Program-made: the position numbers and the translations under genes
Notes under the pieces: generated by a model
Databases searched by the model: none
What the model was told of the DNA's origin: nothing
Seen by the model: the letters and a program-made list of their open reading frames with translations, nothing else
Virus record (IMG/VR): IMGVR_UViG_3300027976_000007
Location: 62,001-126,000 of that record
Direction: 5' to 3' (one strand)
DNA: 64,000 bases
Source: a virus
Shown here: positions 26,037 through 34,247 of the stretch, in pieces
How positions within the stretch are numbered: position 1 is the first letter of the stretch
Layout: each line of letters starts with the position of its first letter

Positions 26037-26047
26037 GTTGAATTTTA

Positions 26048-26057
26048 TTATAAATAT
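26048..26057 (-). promoter_or_regulatory. ATATTTATAA motif upstream of the neck gene
   Basis: Exact motif copy 11 bases before the start codon of the gp13-like gene. Confidence 0.55.
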
Positions 26058-26077
26058 GTAACTTTAAAAATTTATTA

Positions 26078-26782
26078 TTATTTTGATGGAGTTTGTTTTT
26101 CTCTTTCATCCTCATAAGCTTTAATTATATCATCTACTATAGGATCCCTATGATTATGAATTAAAGTTATGCTTTCCATATTCTTTATCTTTTTGGCGGC
26201 GGAATATATGAATCTAAATCCTGAGTCTCTTCTTGATTTTAAATCAACTTGATGGTCATCTCCGCATATCATCATTTTTGATCTAATTCCTATTCTAGTA
26301 GTAATCATTTCCATCTGTTCATGAGTAACATTTTGGGCTTCATCTACTACTATACATGAATCTAGAAAAGTGCGACCACGCATGAATGATAGAGGAACTA
26401 TTTCTACTATCCCATCAGCTATTAGTTTTTCTATTTTAGTTTTATCATATAGTAAAAACATATTTTGGTATATAGGTTGGATCCAGGGATCCATCTTTTC
26501 TCTTAGATCCCCAGGCAAGAAACCTATTTCCTCCTTTGATACTGTAGGTCGGGTGATGATTATTTTACTATATTCTTTTCTAAACAACCCATCTAATGCT
26601 ACTTGACATGCTAATAAGGTTTTACCTGATCCAGCTTTACCTGCTAATATAGTTAAAGTGTTGTTTAAGATTTTATCTTTAGCTTCCTTCTGTTCTTGGT
26701 TTAAGTTGATTTTAAATTTTATAGGGTTCTTAATAATTTTTTTGCTTTTAAAAATTTCGTCATCATGATGATTAGAGGCCAT
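26078..26782 (-). CDS. phoH: PhoH-like P-loop ATPase
   Basis: 234 residues. Walker A GKAGSGKT at 48-55, IIITRPTV at 74-81, GFLPGDLREKM near 87-97, Walker B IVVDEAQN at 144-151 and the MICGDDHQVDL sensor segment are all PhoH-family hallmarks. PhoH ATPases are common in phages; a link to RNA metabolism or phosphate stress has been proposed but the phage role is unresolved. It lies between the homing endonuclease and the neck gene, a break in the structural operon. I see no close ATATTTATAA motif before it, so it is probably read through from upstream. Confidence 0.9.
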   Translation of the reverse strand: MASNHHDDEIFKSKKIIKNPIKFKINLNQEQKEAKDKILNNTLTILAGKAGSGKTLLACQVALDGLFRKEYSKIIITRPTVSKEEIGFLPGDLREKMDPWIQPIYQNMFLLYDKTKIEKLIADGIVEIVPLSFMRGRTFLDSCIVVDEAQNVTHEQMEMITTRIGIRSKMMICGDDHQVDLKSRRDSGFRFIYSAAKKIKNMESITLIHNHRDPIVDDIIKAYEDEREKQTPSK

Positions 26783-26800
26783 ATATTTTTTTTATATTAT

Positions 26801-28150
26801 TCAATTATACATATTAGAATTCCATTCAAATTTTAGATTTCCCGTATTCCATACTCGGTAATATCCTCTATTTAACATAATCTCATATTCTGTAAGTTTG
26901 GGGTCTTCTCCTTGTTTTACTAATAGATCTTTTCTGAAGTTAAATCTATTATATTTTATTTTTGATTTAAACCAATGATATCCTGGAGTAGTAGGTTTTA
27001 AGGGGTTCATATTCAATTTATTGTATAAACCCCCATCACTCCAATCTCTGTTGGCATAAGATATTACTTTTATAGGGGAATGGAGGGTTATAAATTTCTT
27101 AAATAGTTTAGATGCTCCCCCTATAACATTATAGTATTTTTTATTACAAAATCTTAACAATTCAAAATGACCTTCGATATTATTTTGTTTTAAATTTTTT
27201 CGTAATTTACTAAAGGTCATTACTGAAACTAATCCATCATTATAGAATAACCCTAAACTGTATTTACATATAGCATTTCCCTGTAGATGGTTTTCTTTTA
27301 AGAAAGAAGTACTTTCTTTATTTGAAATGTTTTTTACAACACATTTTCTAGCATAAATTGAATTTGGAGTAATACTCAATTGGTTTTTGAGTATTGATTT
27401 GATAATATCGCTTTTTTGGATCCAATCACTATCCCAAATATGTATTAATTTTACCCCTAAAGAGTTACATTCTTTTGTTTTTTTTAGATGGTATGATTTG
27501 TCTTTTTTAAAGAGATCGGAATGATAATAAGTTCCATTAAATTCTATAGCTAATTTTAATTCAGGTAGATATATATCTATTTCTTTCCCATTTAATAATT
27601 CTGTATCATTATTAATTATTTTATCTTTATATTCGTTTTTAATGAAAGAAAGTAGTTCTTTTTCTAGTTTGGATACTCCCTTAAATAATCCTTTTTCTTT
27701 TTCTATTCTCTTTATAGCACTTTTTCTCATTTGGTTTTTTGTTTCTATTGAGTGGGTGTTATATCCAGGTTTTACCCAATCCCAATGACCTTTAATATAG
27801 GAAGAAAACCAGTTCTTTTTGTCATATTTAATAAAAGTAGTTTCACCTTTACATCCACATTTACATAATGGAGGTTTATTATTAAATTTATGCTTTAGTA
27901 TATAATTTTTGAAGGATATGTTATGTTCTTTAGAAATATGGAACATTAAATTCCTATAATCTTTTACATTAACACCACATTCCATACATTCCATTTTATA
28001 GGTTTTAGAGTCTTTTATTTCTTTGATTTTTTTGATTCTAAATTCCCCGTACTTCGAAAGGTATTCCTCCGTCTTTATTGAATGGTTCCATCTCAGATGC
28101 ATCGCTAAGGACCTAGCGGTTATTTCTTCATTACATATATTACATTTCAT
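26801..28150 (-). CDS. Free-standing homing endonuclease, EDxHD/Vsr-like, with zinc fingers
   Basis: 449 residues. The N terminus has two C2H2-type zinc motifs (CNIC...H17/H22-type spacing and CMEC...HISKEH) and a CKCGCKG element for DNA binding. A Vsr/EDxHD-type nuclease core follows: EIDIYLPELKLAIEFNGTYY, then H in YYHSD, then LIHIWDSDW. The C-terminal half is a second conserved domain (VMTFSKLRKN, LLRFCNKK, SYANRDWSDGGLY) typical of phage homing enzymes. It lies alone between the capsid gene and phoH, just after the capsid terminator, and is therefore most likely a mobile gene inserted into the late region. Confidence 0.82.
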   Translation of the reverse strand: MKCNICNEEITARSLAMHLRWNHSIKTEEYLSKYGEFRIKKIKEIKDSKTYKMECMECGVNVKDYRNLMFHISKEHNISFKNYILKHKFNNKPPLCKCGCKGETTFIKYDKKNWFSSYIKGHWDWVKPGYNTHSIETKNQMRKSAIKRIEKEKGLFKGVSKLEKELLSFIKNEYKDKIINNDTELLNGKEIDIYLPELKLAIEFNGTYYHSDLFKKDKSYHLKKTKECNSLGVKLIHIWDSDWIQKSDIIKSILKNQLSITPNSIYARKCVVKNISNKESTSFLKENHLQGNAICKYSLGLFYNDGLVSVMTFSKLRKNLKQNNIEGHFELLRFCNKKYYNVIGGASKLFKKFITLHSPIKVISYANRDWSDGGLYNKLNMNPLKPTTPGYHWFKSKIKYNRFNFRKDLLVKQGEDPKLTEYEIMLNRGYYRVWNTGNLKFEWNSNMYN

Positions 28151-28179
28151 GCTAATTAGGCTTTAAGTCCTGAATTTTA

Positions 28180-28189
28180 TAATAAATAT
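28180..28189 (-). promoter_or_regulatory. Variant ATATTTATTA motif upstream of the homing endonuclease
   Basis: Close variant of the recurrent motif, 29 bases before the homing endonuclease start and directly after the capsid terminator. Confidence 0.35.
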
Positions 28190-28190
28190 A

Positions 28191-28224
28191 TAAAAAAAAT
28201 CCTGAAGTAAAAAACTTCAGGATT
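28191..28224 (-). terminator. Intrinsic terminator after the major capsid gene
   Basis: A perfect ten-base stem (AATCCTGAAG with CTTCAGGATT, 28198-28207 and 28215-28224) with a seven-base loop is followed on the minus strand by eight T. It lies 25 bases after the capsid stop codon. Confidence 0.9.
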
Positions 28225-28248
28225 CTTCTTTTAACTATTAATTAGTTA

Positions 28249-29877
28249 TTACAGTGTGTTCAATCCACTTACTAGGATCTTACCGTAAAATTCTGGTCTC
28301 ACAACTTTCTTAGCGTATCTAGTCATCAAACCTTTACTTGGTACGTAAGTGTCTGGATCATATACAAGAGGTGTCATAATCAACGGAACATAAGGGGCGA
28401 AAACCGCTCCGGCTTCTAGGAATTGACCTCCTCTGAATCCCATAAGGATTACATTTTCAGTCATATAAGGGTTTTTATACACCGTATATCTTGAATTCAT
28501 AGTTCCTGCTTTTTCAACTCCAAAAGCATATGTTTGTTTAGTAACATCACCGTCTGAATTAGAAGCAAATCCTGGGATAGACTCTAAAATAGTTCCTACT
28601 GCAGGAGAACAAACTATGAAGTTAGCTCCTCCTCTTAAGGTTCTTTGGTGAATTATATTAGACAATTTTTGCATTTTAGTTCCAAGTGTTTGGAACCATT
28701 GTCCTTGGGAATTAAAGAATCCTAAATCAGAATTTAATACACCAGCAGCACCTATTGAAAGGTTATTAACCGCTGACCAATATTCGGTACCAGCCGCTGC
28801 TGACTCAATCAACATATCAAGTATTTCTAAGTCTATATCTAAGGCGATATGTTCACTCATAATACTTGTTAATTCTGCTTCAGCATCCAAACTTTGGTAA
28901 GCATCAAGGTCTTGAGCGAACTCAGGAGTCCATTTAGCTTTAAGTTTTCTAGTTTTAGCAATTATACCTTCACTTCTCATTGAAATGTTAATTTCAGGGA
29001 TAGAAATAGGATCATTACTACCATTAAGGTTAGTATTTCCTTCTTCGTAATCTCCTCTATTAGCATCTGTAGGTTGTAGAGTATAAGTTATAGTAACGTT
29101 AGATCCTTCAACAGGAGCTTGAGTTGAACTTACTACGAATCTCAAAGTAGAGCCTGAAGCCTTTGTAAAAGCGGACAATTGGATAGGTCCTGTTATAGAT
29201 CCAGTACTCAATTGGAAACTTCTGATTGCTTCAGCATCATAGTTAGGGATTGCAGAGGTAGGAATCATTACTACTTTCAAACCACCAGCAGAAACAGAAG
29301 CAGAATATGCTGAGTCAGCATTTATGTCTGTAAACCAGTTAGTAGATGAAGCCGTAGTAGCTGAAGAGATAGAAGCTGTGTTGTTAATTGAATAACCATA
29401 TCTTCCAGCACCATAAGATCCACCTGTTGTAGAGTTCCCGAAAGGACCAGTACCGTCAGCAGCTAAAGTCCCATATAAAGACTCACCAGCAGTGAAAGGG
29501 GTTTTTGAAGTTCCATATTGGAAATCAAGGAAGAATACTAAACCTGCAGGCAGGTTCATAGGTTGTACAGAGACAAACTCCTTAGTGGAGATTTGACCCA
29601 TGATTTTTCTAACCATAGGAAGAGCTATTCCAGCCCATTGTGCTCCTGTACCAGTTGAGAAACTACCAGCACCAGCACCTCCACCAGTTGTAGAGTTTTC
29701 TACTACTAATTGTTTTGACTGGTTCTCAAGGATCATAGACATATTGTTTCTTTCTGTTTCAGAATCAATACCTTCTAATAGTCCTGTAGTCTTCCATTTT
29801 TTGGCTAGTCTTGAAGCATCACTTTGTAGTGATTTATAAGGACTAGCACTTTCTAAAAGTGATTGTAATTTTGACAT
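28249..29877 (-). CDS. gp23: Major capsid protein (T4 gp23-like)
   Basis: 542 residues (T4 gp23: 521). The N-terminal region MSKLQSLLES to about 60 is charged and fits the propeptide removed by the prohead protease; IxE/LxE-type sites are E51 (ILE-N) or E35, with E60 (VVE-N) as another option. Then GAQWAGIALPMVRKIMGQIS and the FVSVQPMNLPAGLVFFLDFQ strand are gp23 landmarks. The late RTLRGGANFIVCSPAVGTIL and YKNPYMTENVILMGFRG blocks also match. It forms the hexamers of the head. It follows the scaffold gene and ends at a strong terminator. Confidence 0.95.
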   Translation of the reverse strand: MSKLQSLLESASPYKSLQSDASRLAKKWKTTGLLEGIDSETERNNMSMILENQSKQLVVENSTTGGGAGAGSFSTGTGAQWAGIALPMVRKIMGQISTKEFVSVQPMNLPAGLVFFLDFQYGTSKTPFTAGESLYGTLAADGTGPFGNSTTGGSYGAGRYGYSINNTASISSATTASSTNWFTDINADSAYSASVSAGGLKVVMIPTSAIPNYDAEAIRSFQLSTGSITGPIQLSAFTKASGSTLRFVVSSTQAPVEGSNVTITYTLQPTDANRGDYEEGNTNLNGSNDPISIPEINISMRSEGIIAKTRKLKAKWTPEFAQDLDAYQSLDAEAELTSIMSEHIALDIDLEILDMLIESAAAGTEYWSAVNNLSIGAAGVLNSDLGFFNSQGQWFQTLGTKMQKLSNIIHQRTLRGGANFIVCSPAVGTILESIPGFASNSDGDVTKQTYAFGVEKAGTMNSRYTVYKNPYMTENVILMGFRGGQFLEAGAVFAPYVPLIMTPLVYDPDTYVPSKGLMTRYAKKVVRPEFYGKILVSGLNTL

Positions 29878-29909
29878 ATTATTTTATGTTAATTTGTTGT
29901 TTTTATTAA

Positions 29910-30842
29910 TTAAATTTTAATACCAGCTAGTTTTTGGAATCTTGCAACCATAGGGTCAACCTCTATAATAGAAGTTTTAGATTCATTTAAATTGGCTAAT
30001 GATTTTGAAGCAGAACCCATTTTGTTTTCTCTGATTGGAGCTTTTCCTCTAGGAGTTATGCTTTTTATCAAAGTCTCATATATGACTTTTGCTTCTGATG
30101 TTGTGGATGCCTTATCGAAAGATTCTAGAACTTGGATTTTTTGAGATTCTCTTAAATTGTTAACTTTAAAAATCTTATTTGTGTAAATAAGTTTAGCATT
30201 TAATAAATTAATTTCATTAAGTTCATTTCTAAGAATTTTTACTGTTTTATAAGCTTCAAAAAGTTCTTTGTGATAATCAACTTCATCTTCTACTTCAGCT
30301 TCACCTTCAACAGGGAAATCTGATTCGGATTCTAATTCACCATCTTGGTTCATTTCGTCTATAACGGAAGCTACAAAAGCTTTAAATTCTTCTTCAGTCA
30401 TATCCCCTACATCGAAATCTTCTTCGTCTTCAGTTTCATCCTCCGTTTCTTTTTCTTCTTCTTCAGTTTCTTTTTCTTCTTCTTCAGTTTCTTCTTCTTC
30501 AGTTTCTTCTTCTTCAGTTTCTTCTTCAGTTATAGCTTCAGTTTCATCATCCATTTCTCTTTCGATTTCTGCTAGGATTTCGTCTAAGTTGAATTCCTCT
30601 TCTTCTTCTTCTGTAAAAGAGCTCTCTAAATCTTCTTCTTCTTCTTTCATTGTATCGTATTCTTCTTCTACATTTTCCTCCTCTTCTTCTTCTCCTAATT
30701 CGATTTCTTCTAACTTTGCAGCTAACATTGATTTCAAATGAGGGGTGAAGGCTTCTTCCAATGCTAGTTTAGCATTTTCAATAGCGGATTCTTTTATAGT
30801 CTTAGCATCAGCGATAGCATCTTCTAATATATTTCGTTTCAT
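29910..30842 (-). CDS. gp22: Prohead core scaffold protein (T4 gp22-like)
   Basis: 310 residues. It lies between the prohead protease and the major capsid gene, the place of gp22 in T4. The middle (about 55-190) is extremely acidic, with many EEE runs and ETEEEE repeats from GAA triplets; such proteins fill the prohead core and are degraded by the protease. IxE sites (NILE-D, TIKE-S) lie near the N terminus. The C terminus has a coiled helix ILRNELNEINLLNAKLIYTN and ends VARFQKLAGIKI. The latter tail resembles the end of the 192-residue protein at 45157-45735. Confidence 0.85.
   Translation of the reverse strand: MKRNILEDAIADAKTIKESAIENAKLALEEAFTPHLKSMLAAKLEEIELGEEEEEENVEEEYDTMKEEEEDLESSFTEEEEEEFNLDEILAEIEREMDDETEAITEEETEEEETEEEETEEEEKETEEEEKETEDETEDEEDFDVGDMTEEEFKAFVASVIDEMNQDGELESESDFPVEGEAEVEDEVDYHKELFEAYKTVKILRNELNEINLLNAKLIYTNKIFKVNNLRESQKIQVLESFDKASTTSEAKVIYETLIKSITPRGKAPIRENKMGSASKSLANLNESKTSIIEVDPMVARFQKLAGIKI
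30421..30690 (-). repeat. GAA-triplet low-complexity tract inside the scaffold gene
   Basis: Runs of (GAA/GAG)n on the coding strand with imperfect repeats of about 15 to 24 bases encode EEETEEEE-type peptides. This favours slippage and length variation in the core protein. Confidence 0.8.
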
Positions 30843-30966
30843 GTTCCTAAATTTGTTTTGGAAAATACGTTTATTGTAAACGTAATAGTTTTTTTGATAT
30901 ATAATCTTACCATCATATAGAAAATGATGTATTGTTGATGATACATATGTGAAGGAAATTCAAAGT

Positions 30967-31009
30967 AAAAAAAGACCCTAATGCTGATCTTACGGTAAAC
31001 AGTTAGGGT
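30967..31009 (-). terminator. Intrinsic terminator after the prohead protease gene
   Basis: On the minus strand ACCCTAA pairs with TTAGGGT (31003-31009 and 30975-30981) around a 21-base loop and is followed by C and seven T. The 197 bases between protease and scaffold (30843-31039) hold no gene; they probably hold this terminator and the promoter for scaffold and capsid genes. Confidence 0.65.
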
Positions 31010-31039
31010 ACATTTAGTTTAGTAGGGGTAATAGTACTT

Positions 31040-31651
31040 TTAGTTTAAAGGACAAGATCCATTACCGCATAAAATATCTATGATTATAGAATTTATTACC
31101 CCATACTGGTTATAGTATTTAGATTCAGTAATGTTTTCTCTAAGAGGTTTCATAAAGGAGTTTGGATTGGATGGGGTGCTTACAAAATCCCAACATAACA
31201 ATTCAAAATCATCTTGAACCTCCATTATTCCACCTTCTTCTTTAAGAGATCCCATACCTCTAGAAGACACACCAACACGAATATTGTTTTCTATTAAAGC
31301 TTTTAAAATATTACCTGATGGGGTAGGAAGGATTTCTATTTTCCCTATAATTTCATCCCCATCCCATCTATATTCTATAATATTATGTGATACGTTTTTT
31401 AAATTTACAGTTTGGGATTCTGGATGGTCTAGTTCTCCAGTTGCTCCATTACTTTTAATTAGTTCATCATACTTCTTCATTTCCCTAACCCAAAGCTCCC
31501 TGGAATAATATCTACCGTTACCGTTTTTGATTTCCGCTGTGGCTAGTATCCCTTCAACTACAAGATTTCCCCTAGCTGATAGTTTACCCTCTGTAATGAC
31601 AGGAGAGATTGTAGGTTTAAAGGTGGAAGTCTCTATTAATAGTTGTTTCAT
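31040..31651 (-). CDS. gp21: Prohead protease (T4 gp21-like, family S78-type)
   Basis: 203 residues (T4 gp21: 212). Catalytic landmarks: H76 in TGELDHPES, serine S129/S130 in GVSSRGMGS, and an aspartate in LLCWDFVSTPSNP near 159. NGRYYSRELW near 45-54 is also conserved. The protease is activated in the prohead and cuts scaffold and capsid proteins after (L/I)xE. Its own N terminus has LIE-T (residues 5-8), possibly a self-processing site. It follows the 565-residue head-region gene by three bases and is followed by a terminator-like hairpin. Confidence 0.9.
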   Translation of the reverse strand: MKQLLIETSTFKPTISPVITEGKLSARGNLVVEGILATAEIKNGNGRYYSRELWVREMKKYDELIKSNGATGELDHPESQTVNLKNVSHNIIEYRWDGDEIIGKIEILPTPSGNILKALIENNIRVGVSSRGMGSLKEEGGIMEVQDDFELLCWDFVSTPSNPNSFMKPLRENITESKYYNQYGVINSIIIDILCGNGSCPLN

Positions 31652-31654
31652 AAT

Positions 31655-33352
31655 TTATAGGGAATTTTTTCTTTTTAGAGGTCTTTTTCTTTCTTCAATA
31701 TTATTATCTTCAATAGTATCACCACTAACTATTTCAGTTGGAGGAGAATAAGAACATCCTGCGGTTTTTTCGTACACTTTAACCATGGTGGCTTTTTTCT
31801 TTTCTAAAAGCTTTATTTCCTTCTCCATCTCCTTGATCTTTTTCTTGTCAACAAGTTCAGATAAACTTTCATCTTCAGAAACCATAGATAATCTTTTACT
31901 TTTTGAATCAATAGCGTGTGATATAGCTTCTATTTGAAATTCTATAGTCGCAATCTTCCCTTGGTTTTCTATCTCCGATAATTTACTATCAAGGGTAGGT
32001 TTTTTCTCTTTTTTAGGTTTAGGGGATGGTTTTTCTCCTAAGGGGAGTTGTTCTTTTATAAGGTTTATCAGTTTTATGTGTTTCATATTTTTTTTACTTT
32101 CTGAGAATTGTCTTCCATCTTCAAATGATGCTACTGTGGATTCAGAATCATACCAATCCTCTACTCTATAATCAATATTACCTTTCCCGTCATCTATTCT
32201 ATTTACATGCTGGGTAACTCTTTCTGATTTTGATATATCTCTTGCTTTGTTAATAGCTCTAGTTTTAAGGTCTTCACCCTCACCAGCATCGAACCCAAAC
32301 CAAACATCATCAGGGAATTCATTAAAATCATCTTGAGTATATTCTCTGCTATCAGCTTCAGGTGGGTTGAAATTATCATTATCATAAGGGGCTTTTAAAG
32401 GTTGTTTATTTGATACCCCTTCCTTCAATTTAACTTTAACCATTTGGTCTGTTTTTGAAGCTTTTAATCCAGGTAAGTCGTCTCTATATCCTAATCCTTT
32501 TACCCCAAATTGACCATCCTTAACATAATGAAGTCTATCTTTAGTTAAGTTTTTAGCTACTATGTCTTTTATTTGTTCAACAGTTTTTTCGGAGTTCTTA
32601 GGATCTTTCATTTCACAATAATAACCTGACAAGAATTCTTGTCCAAAGATATTATCAATGTTTTTTATATCTTTATAATCATATCCTTTAACCTCCATAT
32701 CAATTACTTCTTTGGGGGTTTTCTTCTCTTCAGCTTTAGCTCCTTTTGCTTCTTTTGCTTCTTTTACAAAAGTTCTTCCACATTCTCTTAATCTTTTCAA
32801 TTTATCGTCTATTGAATTTAAAGCATCACCAAATCTGCCAGCGACTTCTCCTCCTTGAGGTTCAGCTTCTTGTTCCATATCTCTAGTAATTTGGGCTCTT
32901 TCATCCTCAAGTTCATATCTTTCTAAACCTTGTTGGGTTTTATCAACATGAAATCCTTTAGAATATTTAGGTTCACCATCTACTTGGTTTTTAAATCTGT
33001 CCCTTGATGTTCTAGCTCTCATTAAAGGGGAATCATTTACATCTTCTATTTCTTTTATTGAACTTTTAGATGTTGCGGCCGATATTTTACGATCCTCAAA
33101 ATCTGAATATTTCTTTTCCTTTTCATTTAATTTAGATTTAAATATAGAAAAGAAATCTGAATCTTCAGATTTAGTATTTTCATGGGAGTGAATTATATTA
33201 TTTCTTTTTAAACTATTTATTGTTTCTTTTATATCCGCCGCATTACGGATAATAGAAGGGAATAGTTTCTTAGCAGTTTTTTTGAAAATTTCAACATTAC
33301 CTTTTCCTTTAAGGATCAAATTATATTGTTCTTGTAAAGTTTTTTGTTTCAT
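31655..33352 (-). CDS. Head-region protein with internal leader-like segment, function unknown
   Basis: 565 residues, charged throughout, with long Lys/Glu-rich helical stretches, no membrane segment and no domain I can name. Around residues 420-435 there is a sequence that looks like a new N terminus: MKHIKLINLIKEQLPLGEK, containing an IxE site, followed by a coiled-coil domain with KKKIKEMEKEIKLLEKKK. This suggests a fusion of two genes or a polyprotein to be cut by the prohead protease. It overlaps the next upstream gene by four bases (ATGA) and precedes the protease gene, so it is likely a prohead core or internal head component. Confidence 0.6.
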   Translation of the reverse strand: MKQKTLQEQYNLILKGKGNVEIFKKTAKKLFPSIIRNAADIKETINSLKRNNIIHSHENTKSEDSDFFSIFKSKLNEKEKKYSDFEDRKISAATSKSSIKEIEDVNDSPLMRARTSRDRFKNQVDGEPKYSKGFHVDKTQQGLERYELEDERAQITRDMEQEAEPQGGEVAGRFGDALNSIDDKLKRLRECGRTFVKEAKEAKGAKAEEKKTPKEVIDMEVKGYDYKDIKNIDNIFGQEFLSGYYCEMKDPKNSEKTVEQIKDIVAKNLTKDRLHYVKDGQFGVKGLGYRDDLPGLKASKTDQMVKVKLKEGVSNKQPLKAPYDNDNFNPPEADSREYTQDDFNEFPDDVWFGFDAGEGEDLKTRAINKARDISKSERVTQHVNRIDDGKGNIDYRVEDWYDSESTVASFEDGRQFSESKKNMKHIKLINLIKEQLPLGEKPSPKPKKEKKPTLDSKLSEIENQGKIATIEFQIEAISHAIDSKSKRLSMVSEDESLSELVDKKKIKEMEKEIKLLEKKKATMVKVYEKTAGCSYSPPTEIVSGDTIEDNNIEERKRPLKRKNSL

Positions 33353-34212
33353 AGGTTGTTTATTTTAAAAAGCTCTTCCATTAAATTCTGATATTGTAGT
33401 AAATTAACTAAATGGTTATTAGTTATTTTCTCTTTAGAATTAACTTCTTGGAGAAGTTTTGATATTTCTTTTATTTTTATTTTTAATGTTGGGTCTTTAA
33501 CTTTAAATATTTCTTTTTTTAAGGAAGTTTTCAGTTCTAAAATCTCTTTATTATAAAAATCTTTAAGTTTAGAAGAATTATCTACAGATTCTATAAACTC
33601 CCTTAATATTTCTTTTTGTTTAGAGTTTAATGATGAATATTTAGTATTAAATTTCTCTAATAAAACATGGTATGTAAGAATTCTTAAATCTTTATCATAG
33701 GTTCTAAACTCAGACATTACATCGGTTTTGATTTTCCCTTTATTTATTTCTTTGGTAGAAGTAAGATATTCTAGTACTAGTATTTTGTTATCTATTATCT
33801 GAGTGGGGAGAACTTTATTGGAGGTATTGTAGATTTCAAATAAAGTATAAAAGGAAGCTAGTTCCTTATAGTTAGAGATGTTAGACTTAAATAATTCATC
33901 TACATCATAGATTTCCTTCAATTCCTTTATAAGGTTATATTTTTCTTTTCTTAACTTAGTTCTATTGAGACTTTTTGAAGCTTTTAATATAGTATCTATT
34001 ACCGTAGAAGCTTTACCTTCACTAAGGTTTTTATATTTAGATAGTATTTCATATAATTTATATTCCTTACCCAACTCTGTATTAGAGAAGTATTTTTTTA
34101 ATAGAGGAAGGGATTTTGATTTTACCCCTGAGATAGTATCTGATGTTATTTTTTTCGTTAATAACTCAAATAGAATTCCTGTATTTTTAAATTTAGAATG
34201 TTTTATATTCAT
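33349..34212 (-). CDS. Conserved head-region protein, function unknown
   Basis: 287 residues, helical and Lys/Leu-rich. The start NIKHSKFKNTGILFELLTKK followed by DTISG and KKYFSNTELGKEYKLYEIL recurs in proteins encoded near the portal gene of many T4-type marine phages as far as I recall, without a known function. There is no cysteine, no membrane helix and no enzyme motif. It lies directly after the portal gene and has an exact ATATTTATAA motif 12 bases before its start, then overlaps the next gene by four bases. A role in head assembly is inferred from position only. Confidence 0.6.
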   Translation of the reverse strand: MNIKHSKFKNTGILFELLTKKITSDTISGVKSKSLPLLKKYFSNTELGKEYKLYEILSKYKNLSEGKASTVIDTILKASKSLNRTKLRKEKYNLIKELKEIYDVDELFKSNISNYKELASFYTLFEIYNTSNKVLPTQIIDNKILVLEYLTSTKEINKGKIKTDVMSEFRTYDKDLRILTYHVLLEKFNTKYSSLNSKQKEILREFIESVDNSSKLKDFYNKEILELKTSLKKEIFKVKDPTLKIKIKEISKLLQEVNSKEKITNNHLVNLLQYQNLMEELFKINNL

Positions 34213-34224
34213 TTCTATAGTTTC

Positions 34225-34234
34225 TTATAAATAT
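34225..34234 (-). promoter_or_regulatory. ATATTTATAA motif upstream of the 287-residue head-region gene
   Basis: Exact motif copy 12 bases before the start codon, between the portal gene and the prohead protease group. Confidence 0.55.
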
Positions 34235-34247
34235 GTAAAAGAGGATG

